Shown piece by piece: positions 8,961 through 18,689 of a DNA stretch of 32,352 bases (the stretch's first letter is position 1; every line of letters starts with the position of its first letter). Made by a program: the position numbers and the translations under genes. The notes beneath the pieces are model-generated. The model saw only the letters and a list, made by a program, of their open reading frames with translations, was not told where the DNA came from and ran no database searches. Origin of the DNA: Halomonas halophila (GTDB lineage Bacteria; Pseudomonadota; Gammaproteobacteria; Pseudomonadales; Halomonadaceae); NCBI GenBank assembly GCA_002433675.1, contig DJIP01000029.1:1-32352 (forward strand), written 5' to 3'.

Positions 8961-9010
8961 GCGAAGCAAGTGCTTACATTGTGACATTCTCTTGCACAAT
9001 CTTGCTTCGC
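8961..9010 (-). other. Intergenic two-stem hairpin between porin and symporter genes
   Basis: A perfect 10-bp outer stem (GCGAAGCAAG at 8961-8970 with CTTGCTTCGC at 9001-9010) stacks on an inner 6-bp stem (ATTGTG at 8978-8983 with CACAAT at 8995-9000), separated by a 7-nt bulge on one side. It sits 12 bp after the porin stop and about 150 bp before the symporter start. Without a T-run it is more likely an mRNA-stabilising or partial-termination element, which would let the porin be made in excess over the symporter. Confidence 0.6.
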
Positions 9011-9021
9011 CCGGAAGCGCC

Positions 9022-9729
9022 TCAGTAGTAGTACTTGAGGCCTACCCGGGTACGCAACTGGCGCGTATCGGAATCGGAGCTGACGCCGACATCGGACAGA
9101 TCGAAATACGGCATCCAGGAGCCGAAGCGCCGTCCGGCCCCGAAGATCGCATCGTAGGCCTCCCGGCCGTTGTCGAAGATGTCTCTGTCCTCGTTGTGGT
9201 TGTAGTTAAGCTCCAGCCAGTAGCGATAATCCCCGGGACTATAGCTCATCACAAAGGTGATCTTGTTCTGCACATAGTCTTCGCGGTCGTCGTCACTGTA
9301 GCTGGTGTACTGACGCCGATAGCGCAGCGTGGTGGTCAGCGGCAGGCTGCTGGCACGATAGCCGATACGGAACTGCGGCTTGAGGCTGTTGTTGCCGTCA
9401 CCGAAGGTGATCGGCATGCCTGGCTGGATGTACCAGTTTTCATCGAGGGGGTACTTGATGCCCCAGTCGATCTCGCTGTCACCACGGCCGAGATCGGAGA
9501 AAGCGCCCTGGGTACCATCATCTTCGCTTTGCCCAGCGAACTTGGCCTCAAGCCCGTAGTAGAAGATGCCCATGGAATCGCTGACCTTGACCCGGTTGGC
9601 GTGCTGTTCGGTGTGATGCTTGTACTCGTGTCGATAGTCGAGGGTGACCGCTTCAACGCTGGTAGAAATGATGCTGGTGGACATGAACGCAGCGGAAGAC
9701 AGGGCACCGAGGAAGAGTTTCTTGCTCAT
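9022..9729 (-). CDS. KdgM-family oligouronide-specific outer-membrane porin
   Basis: The 235-aa precursor begins with a signal peptide (MSKKLFLGALSSAAFM..., cleavage expected near SVEA|VTLDY). The mature protein starts VTLDYRHEYK, as KdgM-type porins do. The rest shows alternating aromatic/polar beta-strand patterns and ends in KYYY, a typical outer-membrane insertion C-terminus. KdgM is a small 12-stranded monomeric channel for acidic oligogalacturonides; alginate-locus relatives pass oligoalginates. Many Arg residues (YRASS, RYRRQY) would suit an anionic ligand. The start at 9729 has GAGTG 6 bp upstream and begins directly at the signal peptide; a start at 9741 would add four residues. It is followed by a strong hairpin. 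Confidence 0.85.
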   Translation of the reverse strand: MSKKLFLGALSSAAFMSTSIISTSVEAVTLDYRHEYKHHTEQHANRVKVSDSMGIFYYGLEAKFAGQSEDDGTQGAFSDLGRGDSEIDWGIKYPLDENWYIQPGMPITFGDGNNSLKPQFRIGYRASSLPLTTTLRYRRQYTSYSDDDREDYVQNKITFVMSYSPGDYRYWLELNYNHNEDRDIFDNGREAYDAIFGAGRRFGSWMPYFDLSDVGVSSDSDTRQLRTRVGLKYYY

Positions 9730-9737
9730 TGATTCAC

Positions 9738-10007
9738 TCATTGTACTTGTTGCTTGGACGTCGGCGTTTTCGGCAGAGACGGCACATCGGACCTGACCTT
9801 GTCTGGCCCCCCGCAGGGGCCAATATTCAGACGATGCGTGCAAGGTCCGCTGGATAGCGCCCTACCCTCTTGCGGGAAACTACGGCGGCCATGGTCCAGC
9901 GTCTCGAGAAAGTGATAGGCGGGGGGCCGAGCCTCATTGAGGCTCGGGACCAATACCGCCGACAGCAGAATTCCTGTCTTCATGCTGTGGTCTAGATGGA
10001 GTGGCAT
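9738..10007 (-). CDS. Possible small ORF (89 aa) of unknown function
   Basis: An ATG at 10007 is preceded by an excellent ribosome-binding site (AAGGAG, 7 nt spacing), 38 bp after the symporter stop and leading up to the porin start. The predicted product begins MPLHLDHSMKTGILLSAVLV and then becomes proline- and glycine-rich without recognisable domains; I do not recognise it. The strong translation signal is the main argument for it. The poor composition of the C-terminal half argues that it may be spurious, a leader, or a decayed gene fragment. The rest of this 316-bp interval holds nothing else I can name. Confidence 0.3.
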   Translation of the reverse strand: MPLHLDHSMKTGILLSAVLVPSLNEARPPAYHFLETLDHGRRSFPQEGRALSSGPCTHRLNIGPCGGPDKVRSDVPSLPKTPTSKQQVQ

Positions 10008-10045
10008 GATGGATCTCCTTGTTGCTTGTTGTGTTTTCAACGGTG

Positions 10046-11818
<1,773 letters not shown>

Positions 11819-11892
11819 GTTGGCGAACTCGTGTTGTCGTTGTACTTCCACTCGGAAAACTGGAGCCAATCTCTTCCAGGACATGGCGCTGT

Positions 11893-11940
11893 CTGAATTT
11901 CGGGCATAAGGGGGCCATGCCCGGAGAGCCGAAATTTCAG
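11893..11940 (-). other. Intergenic hairpin between lyase and symporter genes
   Basis: An outer arm CTGAATTTCGG (from 11893) pairs with CCGAAATTTCAG (to 11940) with one bulge. An inner GGGCAT (11902-11907) pairs with ATGCCC (11917-11922); the two share a few bases, so they are alternative or slipped pairings. It lies in the 198-bp gap after the first PL17 gene. It may be a partial terminator or processing site that sets a separate level for the symporter. Confidence 0.5.
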
Positions 11941-12016
11941 CTTTCCGAACCATTAACGCTTTTATTTCTGAGTATTACTGAACGGAACGAGGCGCTATTG
12001 CCTCAACATGGAAAGA

Positions 12017-14110
12017 TCATTTCATATATCCCCCTCCCTTCAGGCTGACGTAGTCGGAGCCGGAGGCTGCGTTCGGGGCAATGACCAATGTCTCGCGCCT
12101 CCAGGGGAAGGTAAGCCTTACCTCGATCCGCTCGTCGGCCAGGCGGTCGAACTCCACCGACTTCAGCGTCGGCCTGGCATTCAGGCAGGCTTCATGGGCT
12201 TCATTGAAATAGCCGTGCTGCTCGAAGACATTGACGAACAAGGTCGCCTCGGCGTGACTTCGCGCCATGATCTTCTTCTCATGGCGCAGATTGCGCTCAG
12301 GATCGTTGGCGCCGACCAGCAGCTGCATCGCATTTGTCGGATGCTCCGTCCGCTGGTGCCAGGTGGTGAAACGATCGCCATCCAGCCAGGTCATCGCGTG
12401 GCTGCTGGAGCCATCCTCGGCACCCTGCTGCTCGCCCACCACCCACAGGTGTTGATAGCCGTTGGCCTCGCCCAGCACCTCGAGGGTGTCGCGGGCGGCG
12501 TAGTCCCCCCACCACTTGATGACCTGGCCGGTAAAGTTGAACACGTAGTCGTAGCAGTGACGCTCTTGGCCGCTGGCCTCGACGATGTCGATGAGCAGCG
12601 GATGCTCACAGAGCTCTGTCGTCAGCAGCAGGCAGTGGCGACGCAGCCGGACCCCCGGATAGGCGTCATCGGTCGAGCAGCACACGGCGGTGACACCATC
12701 CAGGTCGCTGCGGTCGACAAACTGCTCGATGCGACCGGCGCTCTGATCTGCCAGACGGTGGTTGCCCCGGTGCTGACTGGACTGGTCCACCACCACCAGA
12801 TTGTGGGCGACCGACTGCTTGGCGTAACCCTCGTTCTCGGCCAGGTAGCGCCCGCCGAACTTGGGCTCCACGTTGACCCAGCGGCAGTAGCCGTACTCAT
12901 TGAGGCGCTCTCGCCCACCGCTGAAGAAGGACAGGCCCAACAGGTCGAAGTGGCCGTGGCCCATGCCATGCTGGCCCGCCGCCACCACCAGATGGTGGCG
13001 CTGCGCGCCCTCTCCCTGCTTGAGGTGGGCCTGCGCTCCCGCGCCATCACTCAGAAGGGCGCTGGGTATCGTGGCCGAGGCCGGCGAGGCGGCGACCGCC
13101 TCGGCCAGGTCTGCGCCGAAACCATGGGCCCAGGTGCCGCGCTGCTGGGCCGCCATGGCGACGAGTTCCGGGTCGGCGCCGTGACGACCAATGTGGACCG
13201 CCAGCGCGATCCGCACCCCCTCGTCATCGATGTCCATGGTGCGTGAGGCGTCATTGAGGGCGGGAAAGGTCCCATCCGGGTAGGCGGTCACCAGCAGCGC
13301 CCGGATGGACTTGCCGATCCTTTGCTGCGAACGTTCGTGGATCGCCAGTTCGGGGCGATGCAGCGCCAGCGCCTCGCCGAACAGGCACAACGGCTGGATG
13401 GCAAAGCGGTGGTAGTAAGGCCCTTCCACGTAGTAGCCATCGGCCGAGAACAGGGTGTCGATCTGGGCCAGAAAGCCGCCGGTTTCTCCACCGCCATCGT
13501 TACCGAGGATCGCCTTGTCGACGATGTCCTGGCGACCGATGACCAGCGCGCAGATACCCGCCGCCGCCACCGCCCACAGGCCGTGATTGTGGATGCGATC
13601 GAAGTCGTGCTCGTAGGTGACAGTGAACATCTCGAGCATGGGGTCGAAAAGCCCCGTCTCGATACGTGTGCGCTGGTCTTCGCTCAGGTCGTCGCGCAGC
13701 AACGAATAGCCGAGCGAGGCCCCCAGCAACCACATCTGCTCATTGAGAATCTGGTGGAACAGCTTGCCTGGCGGGTTGGTGTTCCTGGCCACCTGATAGG
13801 GCATGCCACGATAGATCTCGGCGTAGGCCAGCAGCAGGTCCCGGGCAAAGTCCAGACAGGCGGAATCTCCCCTCACCCGCCCCACCAGGGCGGCCTGCTC
13901 GATCAGCTTGCCGTTGTGCTTGTGGGTGTTGTGCTCGAAGCTCCCTGCCTCGCCCTGCCCGGGCACCACGATCCCTGCGGCCATGGCATCCTCGACCCGC
14001 TGGGCAAGCTCGCCCAGGGTCACGCCAAGCTGACTCGGGGTTCCGTCATGCTCGGCCATCCGCGCCAGGTCGTCCCGCGTCCACAGTAGTCCCATCATCG
14101 TCTTTAACAT
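12017..14110 (-). CDS. PL17-type oligouronide (oligoalginate) exolyase, heparinase II/III fold, copy 1
   Basis: The 697-aa protein has an N-terminal alpha-toroid domain (~1-330) and a heparinase II/III-like beta-sandwich domain (~360-690). Active-site signatures match PL17: N175-H176 in HNHGLW, Y232 in EGPYYHRFA (56 residues after the His, as in the characterised enzyme Alg17c), and GHGHFD at 384-389. PL17 enzymes cleave short uronides to the unsaturated monomer that becomes DEH. There is no signal peptide, so it should work in the cytoplasm after oligomer import. It is preceded by GAGAAG before the ATG at 14110 and follows the second copy by 65 bp. The two copies are colinear through the active site, suggesting an old duplication. 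Specificity for mannuronate, guluronate or glucuronate cannot be told from sequence. Confidence 0.86.
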   Translation of the reverse strand: MLKTMMGLLWTRDDLARMAEHDGTPSQLGVTLGELAQRVEDAMAAGIVVPGQGEAGSFEHNTHKHNGKLIEQAALVGRVRGDSACLDFARDLLLAYAEIYRGMPYQVARNTNPPGKLFHQILNEQMWLLGASLGYSLLRDDLSEDQRTRIETGLFDPMLEMFTVTYEHDFDRIHNHGLWAVAAAGICALVIGRQDIVDKAILGNDGGGETGGFLAQIDTLFSADGYYVEGPYYHRFAIQPLCLFGEALALHRPELAIHERSQQRIGKSIRALLVTAYPDGTFPALNDASRTMDIDDEGVRIALAVHIGRHGADPELVAMAAQQRGTWAHGFGADLAEAVAASPASATIPSALLSDGAGAQAHLKQGEGAQRHHLVVAAGQHGMGHGHFDLLGLSFFSGGRERLNEYGYCRWVNVEPKFGGRYLAENEGYAKQSVAHNLVVVDQSSQHRGNHRLADQSAGRIEQFVDRSDLDGVTAVCCSTDDAYPGVRLRRHCLLLTTELCEHPLLIDIVEASGQERHCYDYVFNFTGQVIKWWGDYAARDTLEVLGEANGYQHLWVVGEQQGAEDGSSSHAMTWLDGDRFTTWHQRTEHPTNAMQLLVGANDPERNLRHEKKIMARSHAEATLFVNVFEQHGYFNEAHEACLNARPTLKSVEFDRLADERIEVRLTFPWRRETLVIAPNAASGSDYVSLKGGGYMK

Positions 14111-14175
14111 CTTCTGACTTCTCGCTGATTGTTGCCGCGGCGATGTGTCTCGCCGGTCAGAGTTCCTGACGCACA

Positions 14176-16353
14176 TCAGGGGGCGTTTTCTACTTCGCTT
14201 AGGCTGACCCAACCGTCCCAGGCCAAGCTGAGTCCATCGACATCGAGCTGGTGATGCCCCCCCTGCTGTCTCGCGCAGGCCAGGTGATACGCCTTGCCCG
14301 AGTCCAGCTCCAGCTTCACGACCAGGTGGGACTCGTCGCCGGCCGCGATGGCGACCCGCGCAAGGCTCGGCCGCGCTCCGCGAGAGATTTCTCGCGCCTC
14401 GTTGAAGTAGCCGTGGGTCTCGATGACCGTGGCGAGGATGTGCCCACGTCCCGATGAACGCGCCATCAGATAGGGTTCATTGCGCAGGTTGTTGTCGGGG
14501 TCGGCCGCGCCGATCAGCCCGTATCCCACGCGGAAGGCGTTGGTGCCCGCCAGGTGGGCGGTGGAGAAGGTATCTCCGTCGAGCCAGGTGACATGTGCAC
14601 AGCGGCCGGGTTCGATCGCCGCGCTCTCGGACAGCTTCCACAGGTGCTGGTAGCCGTTGGCGCTACCGAGCGCCCCCGGCGCCGCGACCGGCTCGAGCGA
14701 AGGGCTTGCGGTCATCAGCTGGCCATTGAGATGCAGCGGGCTGTCGTAGCGATGCGACTCGTCACTGTCGGCGCACTGGATATCGACCAGCAGCGGTTCT
14801 GCCAACTCCGGCAATGTCACCATCACCACGCTGCGCTGTAGCTCGACACCTTCGTAGTAGCCGCTCAGGCGCGCGCTGAGCGCCTGAACCTCTGGCCGGG
14901 ACGTGTCGAAAAACACCAGCTTGCCGTGATTGTCACAGGCCTTGGGGGTGCTGAAGCCGTGCTGGGACTGCTCATCGACGACCAGCGTATTGTGGGCCAC
15001 CGTCTGCTTGGCGTAGCTCTTGTTCTCGGCGGTGTAGCGCCCACCGAACTTGGGTTCGATATTGACCCAACGACAGAAGCCGTAGTCGGTGAGGGTCTCG
15101 CGGCGCCCGTTGTAGAAGCCCAGATGGAGGCCGTCGAAGTGACCGTGATCGAGGGCGCTGTGCAGATTGGGGTCGCTGCCGTGCTGACCGAAGGTCACAT
15201 AGGCCATGGCCTCGTGCCCCGCCTCGGTGGCGGCGCGCAGCACCCCGATGCCGCCCAGGTCGCCGTCGCGGCCATCGGCGATGAACCGGCTGTCGCGTGG
15301 GCCGTGCACCTGACCGCCCCCCTCCAGATAGCTTGCGAGTTGCGGCAGCGTGGCGAGGTAAGGGAGCGGCGTCGACTGGTCGAGCAGAATCTCGCGCAGA
15401 GCCAGCGGTAGATCGCTCTGACGGTAGCGCCCGACCAGGGTCATCGCGCCGAGGATGGCGCCCTCATCGGCAAGCCCCATCGTCCTGGAACTGTCGTTGA
15501 TGGCGATGAATCGTCCGTCCTCGAAGGTCAGCTCATTGAGACAGGTGATCGCCTTGCCGATGATGCCATCGCAATAGTCGTAGATGACGGTGTCGTTGCC
15601 GCTCTGGTAGAGGGCCTCGGCCAGCAGGACCATCGGGCGCAGGGCAAAGCGGTGGTAGTAGGGCCCCTCCAGGTAGTAGCCGTCCGGCGAGAACAGCCGG
15701 TCGAGCTGGGCGTAGAAGCCGCCCGACACGCCATCACCGGCGTTACCGTACAAGGAGCGGTTGACCAGTTCCTTGTCGCCCAGCACCAGCCCGGCGAAGG
15801 CGCCTGCGGCCACCGACCAGATGCCGTGATTGTGGATGACGTCGAAGTCATCGGCGTTGTGATCGGCGATCAGCTGGACCATGGGCACCAGCAGGTGCTG
15901 TTCGATATGCCGCCGTTCACTCTCGTTCAAGGCGTCGCGTACGTTGCTGTAGGCATCGCTGCCGTACAGCAGCCACATGCTCTCGTTGAGACACTGATGA
16001 AACAGCCGACCGGGCGGGTTGCTGTCCTTCGAGACATGGGACGGCAGCGACTCGTAGATATCGGCATAGCCCAGCAGCATCGCCCTGACAAAGGCCAGAT
16101 AGTCGGGATGCTCGGTGACCAGCCACAGCTGCGAGGCCAGATGCAGCTGCTGGTAGTTCTGCTTGTGCCGGGTATGCTCGGCGCCCCCCGCCTCCCCCTG
16201 CCCAGGGATCTGGGGGGGCTCGCCAAGACATGGACGCAGTCTTACCTGATCCAGAATGATCTGCTCCTGATACAGCGCAGGCAGGCGCTTGCTTTCGAGC
16301 GCTTCGCGCAGTTCCTGAATCTCGCTTTTGGTAAACAGCAAGGCGTTATCCAT
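14176..16353 (-). CDS. PL17-type oligouronide exolyase, heparinase II/III fold, copy 2
   Basis: The 725-aa paralog of the next gene shares the same layout: alpha-toroid, then beta-sandwich. N175-H176 lies in HNHGIW and Y232 in EGPYYHRFA, at exactly the same residue numbers as in copy 1. The third motif is DHGHFD (402-407) instead of GHGHFD. The conserved NPPGRLFHQCLNE and KFGGRYTAEN blocks are shared with copy 1 in near-identical form. It lacks a signal peptide and so is probably a cytoplasmic exolyase degrading imported oligouronides to unsaturated monomer. The start at 16353 has a weak GAG-type ribosome-binding site. It lies 112 bp after the SDR gene with a hairpin between. The changed residue beside the catalytic His, and the 28 extra residues, may give it a different linkage preference from copy 1. 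Confidence 0.86.
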   Translation of the reverse strand: MDNALLFTKSEIQELREALESKRLPALYQEQIILDQVRLRPCLGEPPQIPGQGEAGGAEHTRHKQNYQQLHLASQLWLVTEHPDYLAFVRAMLLGYADIYESLPSHVSKDSNPPGRLFHQCLNESMWLLYGSDAYSNVRDALNESERRHIEQHLLVPMVQLIADHNADDFDVIHNHGIWSVAAGAFAGLVLGDKELVNRSLYGNAGDGVSGGFYAQLDRLFSPDGYYLEGPYYHRFALRPMVLLAEALYQSGNDTVIYDYCDGIIGKAITCLNELTFEDGRFIAINDSSRTMGLADEGAILGAMTLVGRYRQSDLPLALREILLDQSTPLPYLATLPQLASYLEGGGQVHGPRDSRFIADGRDGDLGGIGVLRAATEAGHEAMAYVTFGQHGSDPNLHSALDHGHFDGLHLGFYNGRRETLTDYGFCRWVNIEPKFGGRYTAENKSYAKQTVAHNTLVVDEQSQHGFSTPKACDNHGKLVFFDTSRPEVQALSARLSGYYEGVELQRSVVMVTLPELAEPLLVDIQCADSDESHRYDSPLHLNGQLMTASPSLEPVAAPGALGSANGYQHLWKLSESAAIEPGRCAHVTWLDGDTFSTAHLAGTNAFRVGYGLIGAADPDNNLRNEPYLMARSSGRGHILATVIETHGYFNEAREISRGARPSLARVAIAAGDESHLVVKLELDSGKAYHLACARQQGGHHQLDVDGLSLAWDGWVSLSEVENAP

Positions 16354-16411
16354 GTTCTCGACTCACTTCATCTATTCGGTGGGTGGCGGTGCGACGCGGG
16401 GGCGACGGATC

Positions 16412-16448
16412 GCCGAGTCGCCACGCCGTCTGACGAAGGCGACTCGGC
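16412..16448 (-). other. Intergenic hairpin between SDR and PL17 genes
   Basis: A perfect 11-bp stem (GCCGAGTCGCC at 16412-16422 and GGCGACTCGGC at 16438-16448) closes a 15-nt loop, in the 112-bp space between the SDR stop and the lyase start. No T-run follows on either strand. An mRNA-processing or attenuation role within the operon is more likely than full termination. Confidence 0.55.
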
Positions 16449-16465
16449 CTGGAGGGCGGCTGCCG

Positions 16466-17239
16466 TCAGGGGCACATCTGGCCGCCGTTGACGTCGAGCA
16501 CCTGACCGGTGACGTAGCCGCTCGCCGTGTGGGAGGCCAGAAAGACATAGGCCGGGGCCAGCTCCGCCGAGGAGCCGAAGCGCCCCATGGCGATGGTGCC
16601 GCTGATCTTGTCCCGCGTACCCTGATCCTTGTCCTCGTGGAAGGCGGTATCGATTGTCCCGGGCGCCACCGTATTGAAACGAATGTTGTCCTTGGTGAAC
16701 TCCTTGACCCAGTTGCGATGCAGGTTGTGAACCATGGCCTTGCTCCCACCGTACAGCGATGCACCGGGGCCGCCGCCTTCACGCGCGGCGATGGAGCCGG
16801 TGCTGATCACGCTGCTGGTTTCCCCGCTCTGCTCGGCGGACCGGCGCAGGTAGGGAATGGCGTACTTGGTCACCATCACCACCGAGCGGATATTGAGATC
16901 CAGCACCTGATCGAAGAAGGCATCGTCGATGCTCTCCAGGCCATTACGTCCGCCGAGGCCACCGGCATTGTTGATCAGTACGTCGATGCCACCGAGGTGC
17001 TCGGCCGCGGACTCGACCAGCGACCTGCACGCATCGCTTGAACGCACATCGGCCTGAAAGTAGGCCACGTCGGCGCCAGACTCGAACTGCTCCAGCACCG
17101 CCTGGGCACTATCGGCGGAGCGGCTGCCGTGGATCGCCACCCTGGCGCCGGCGCTGGCCAGCGACTTGGCGGCTTCCAGCCCGATACCCGCGGTCGAGCC
17201 GGTCACCAGAATCTTCTTGCCGTTCAGATCGTCAAACAT
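16466..17239 (-). CDS. Short-chain dehydrogenase, candidate DEH reductase
   Basis: The 257-aa classical SDR has TGSTAGIG (14-20), NNAGG (90-94), catalytic S149, Y163 and K167, and the terminal VNGGQMCP. The first gene of the uronate operon is a natural place for the reductase that turns DEH (4-deoxy-L-erythro-5-hexoseulose uronate) from the PL17 lyases into 2-keto-3-deoxygluconate; known DEH reductases are SDRs of this size. After the second strand it has HGSRS with an arginine (R40), which favours NADPH. GAGGC lies 7 bp before the ATG. It is divergent from the KdgR-like regulator and shares its 357-bp regulatory gap. KDG kinase and KDPG aldolase, needed next, are not in the window. The function is inferred from context; the family is certain. 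Confidence 0.82.
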   Translation of the reverse strand: MFDDLNGKKILVTGSTAGIGLEAAKSLASAGARVAIHGSRSADSAQAVLEQFESGADVAYFQADVRSSDACRSLVESAAEHLGGIDVLINNAGGLGGRNGLESIDDAFFDQVLDLNIRSVVMVTKYAIPYLRRSAEQSGETSSVISTGSIAAREGGGPGASLYGGSKAMVHNLHRNWVKEFTKDNIRFNTVAPGTIDTAFHEDKDQGTRDKISGTIAMGRFGSSAELAPAYVFLASHTASGYVTGQVLDVNGGQMCP

Positions 17240-17596
17240 GGACTTGCCTCATGGGTTGTGATGGGAGGAGCCTCGGCCGCCATTGCCAATATTTGTCATC
17301 AGGTGTCGTACAGAAATCGCCGAACCCGCACATAGCGTCTATAAATGAGCATTCTGCGGTAGTCGCCGGACGCTCAATTTGTAAATATTTGGATAGCGTT
17401 TCAGCAACGCTAGCAACGATACGAATTTTTTAAAACGCCATTTCATGCATTTTCTAATTATAACCTTATTCCTAAATAGAATTTGTAGAAATTGCGCGGG
17501 TTCGCGTTGTAGGAGATTGCAGACATACGACAAAAGACGTATAACTCGAAACCAAGAGATAAAACCCTATTTCACAATTTCTGGAATCTTGGCCCT
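17240..17596. promoter_or_regulatory. Divergent regulatory region between the uronate operon and its KdgR-like regulator
   Basis: This 357-bp gap is clearly more AT-rich than the surrounding genes, with stretches such as TTTTCTAATTATAACC and AAATTTGTAAATATTTGG-like sequence, as expected for promoters. It must hold the promoters of the leftward SDR-lyase-porin-symporter operon and of the rightward regulator. I cannot assign -35/-10 boxes with confidence. It contains the perfect inverted repeat at 17394-17412 described separately. I find no small gene in it. Confidence 0.6.
17394..17412. promoter_or_regulatory. Candidate operator: perfect 7-bp inverted repeat
   Basis: TAGCGTT and AACGCTA flank a 5-bp TCAGC centre, giving a 19-bp perfect dyad in the middle of the AT-rich divergent promoter region. 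IclR-family regulators such as KdgR bind palindromes of about this length. The half-site differs from the enterobacterial KdgR consensus (GAAA/TTTC core), so if it is the operator, the specificity has shifted. This is the strongest dyad I see in the gap. Confidence 0.4.
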
Positions 17597-18382
17597 ATGG
17601 CTACTGAAGCGAAGGTCGACAACGTCACAGCGGTACTCAAGGTCATGGCGATCCTGGAGGCTCTGGATGAGGGCGGAGAATCCAGCCTGGCGGTGCTGTC
17701 ACAACGCGCCGTGATGTCAAAGAGCACCGCCTACCGCTTTGTGCAGACACTCAAGAACCTGGGCTACGTCGCCCAGAATCCGGAAAGCGAGAAATACCGG
17801 CTGACGATGAAGGTCTTTGCGCTTGGCAGCTCGGCACTCGGCCAGGCCGACCTGATCAAGATGGCCGACCCCGACATGGCGGCACTGTCCGAGCTGACTC
17901 GCGAAGCCGTGCACCTGGGCACCCTGGACACCACCACCGCCGAAGTGATCTACGTGCACAAGTACAACTCCCACTTCAACCTGTGCATGCACACCCGCAT
18001 CGGCGACCGCAGCCCGGCCTACACCAATTCCATCGGCAAGGCCCTGCTGGCCCACCTGCCCCCGGCGCAGCTCGACGCTCTGCTCGCGAACGTCAAGTTC
18101 GAACCACGCACCCAGAACACCGTGACCACCGAGGCGGCGCTGCGCGAAGAGCTGGCCGAGATCGCCGAGAGCGAGCTGTCCGAGGATCTCGAAGAGATGG
18201 ATGAAGGCGTCTGCTGCTTCGCCACCCCGATCTTCGATCACACCGGCCGCGCCATCGCCGCCCTGAGCATGTCGATCCCGAGCATCCGCTACCACCAGGA
18301 CAAGACCTCGGAGTACAAGCGCATCCTGGTCGAGGCCGGTCGCAATATCTCGGGCAACCTGGGCTACCTGGCGCGTCGCTGA
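17597..18382 (+). CDS. kdgR: IclR-family transcriptional regulator, KdgR-like
   Basis: The 261-aa protein has an N-terminal winged helix-turn-helix (~10-75, with VMSKSTAYRFVQTLKNLGYV closely matching E. coli KdgR) and the C-terminal IclR effector domain (~90-255). The effector part shows EAVHLGTLD, IYVHK, NSIGKALLA, EEMDEGVCCFATPIFD and the closing ISGNLGY, all as in KdgR, which senses 2-keto-3-deoxygluconate and represses pectin/uronate genes. Its divergent position beside the SDR/lyase/porin/symporter operon fits autoregulated control of that operon by KDG. The start has only a weak ribosome-binding site (GGAATC). A very strong terminator follows. Orthology to KdgR is likely by sequence; repressor rather than activator action is inferred. 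Confidence 0.85.
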   Translation: MATEAKVDNVTAVLKVMAILEALDEGGESSLAVLSQRAVMSKSTAYRFVQTLKNLGYVAQNPESEKYRLTMKVFALGSSALGQADLIKMADPDMAALSELTREAVHLGTLDTTTAEVIYVHKYNSHFNLCMHTRIGDRSPAYTNSIGKALLAHLPPAQLDALLANVKFEPRTQNTVTTEAALREELAEIAESELSEDLEEMDEGVCCFATPIFDHTGRAIAALSMSIPSIRYHQDKTSEYKRILVEAGRNISGNLGYLARR

Positions 18383-18408
18383 CGCGACCTCCCTGCCCTA
18401 GCGCCTGT

Positions 18409-18452
18409 CACAACGAAAGAAGCCGCCCCATGGGGCGGCTTCTTTCGTTGTG
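18409..18452. terminator. Bidirectional intrinsic terminator, 21-bp perfect stem
   Basis: Arms at 18409-18429 and 18432-18452 are perfectly complementary around a 2-nt centre, with a GCCGCCCC core and outer AAAGAA/TTCTTT segments that supply the T-rich tract on either strand. It sits 26 bp after the KdgR-like stop and 54 bp beyond the stop of the convergent small membrane protein gene, so it can end both transcripts. Confidence 0.9.
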
Positions 18453-18506
18453 GCCTGTCCCTCGCATCGAGGGCAGGTATCGCTACAGGTCAGTGTGACT
18501 GGCGTC

Positions 18507-18635
18507 TCACACCAGGGTGCGGTGGTCCTTTTTCGCCTCACGACGATCGCGGGCAACGGCGCGGCAGATCAGCAGCAGCACGCCCAGGGTCAGCGCAGGC
18601 CAGATCAATACGTAAAAGCCAAAAAGCAGGGTCAT
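18507..18635 (-). CDS. Small single-helix membrane protein, putative symporter small subunit (42 aa)
   Basis: The short ORF starts at 18635 with GGAG 8 nt upstream and lies 54 bp downstream of the symporter gene on the same strand. The product begins MTLLFGFYVLIWPALTLG, continues as one hydrophobic helix to about residue 26, and ends in a basic cytoplasmic tail (ARDRREAKKDH). Tiny proteins of this pattern, with the IWPALTLGVLLLICRA core, are found beside sodium:solute symporters and are annotated as putative transporter small subunits. It probably associates with the symporter encoded just upstream, as MetS does in other sodium-coupled importers, though no such interaction is shown here. It has no cytoplasmic or periplasmic domain of its own. 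Confidence 0.8.
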   Translation of the reverse strand: MTLLFGFYVLIWPALTLGVLLLICRAVARDRREAKKDHRTLV

Positions 18636-18689
18636 GGGGAATCTCCGTCAGTGGGCGCCGCCAGACCGCGGCGCCCGTTGAACAAGGGT

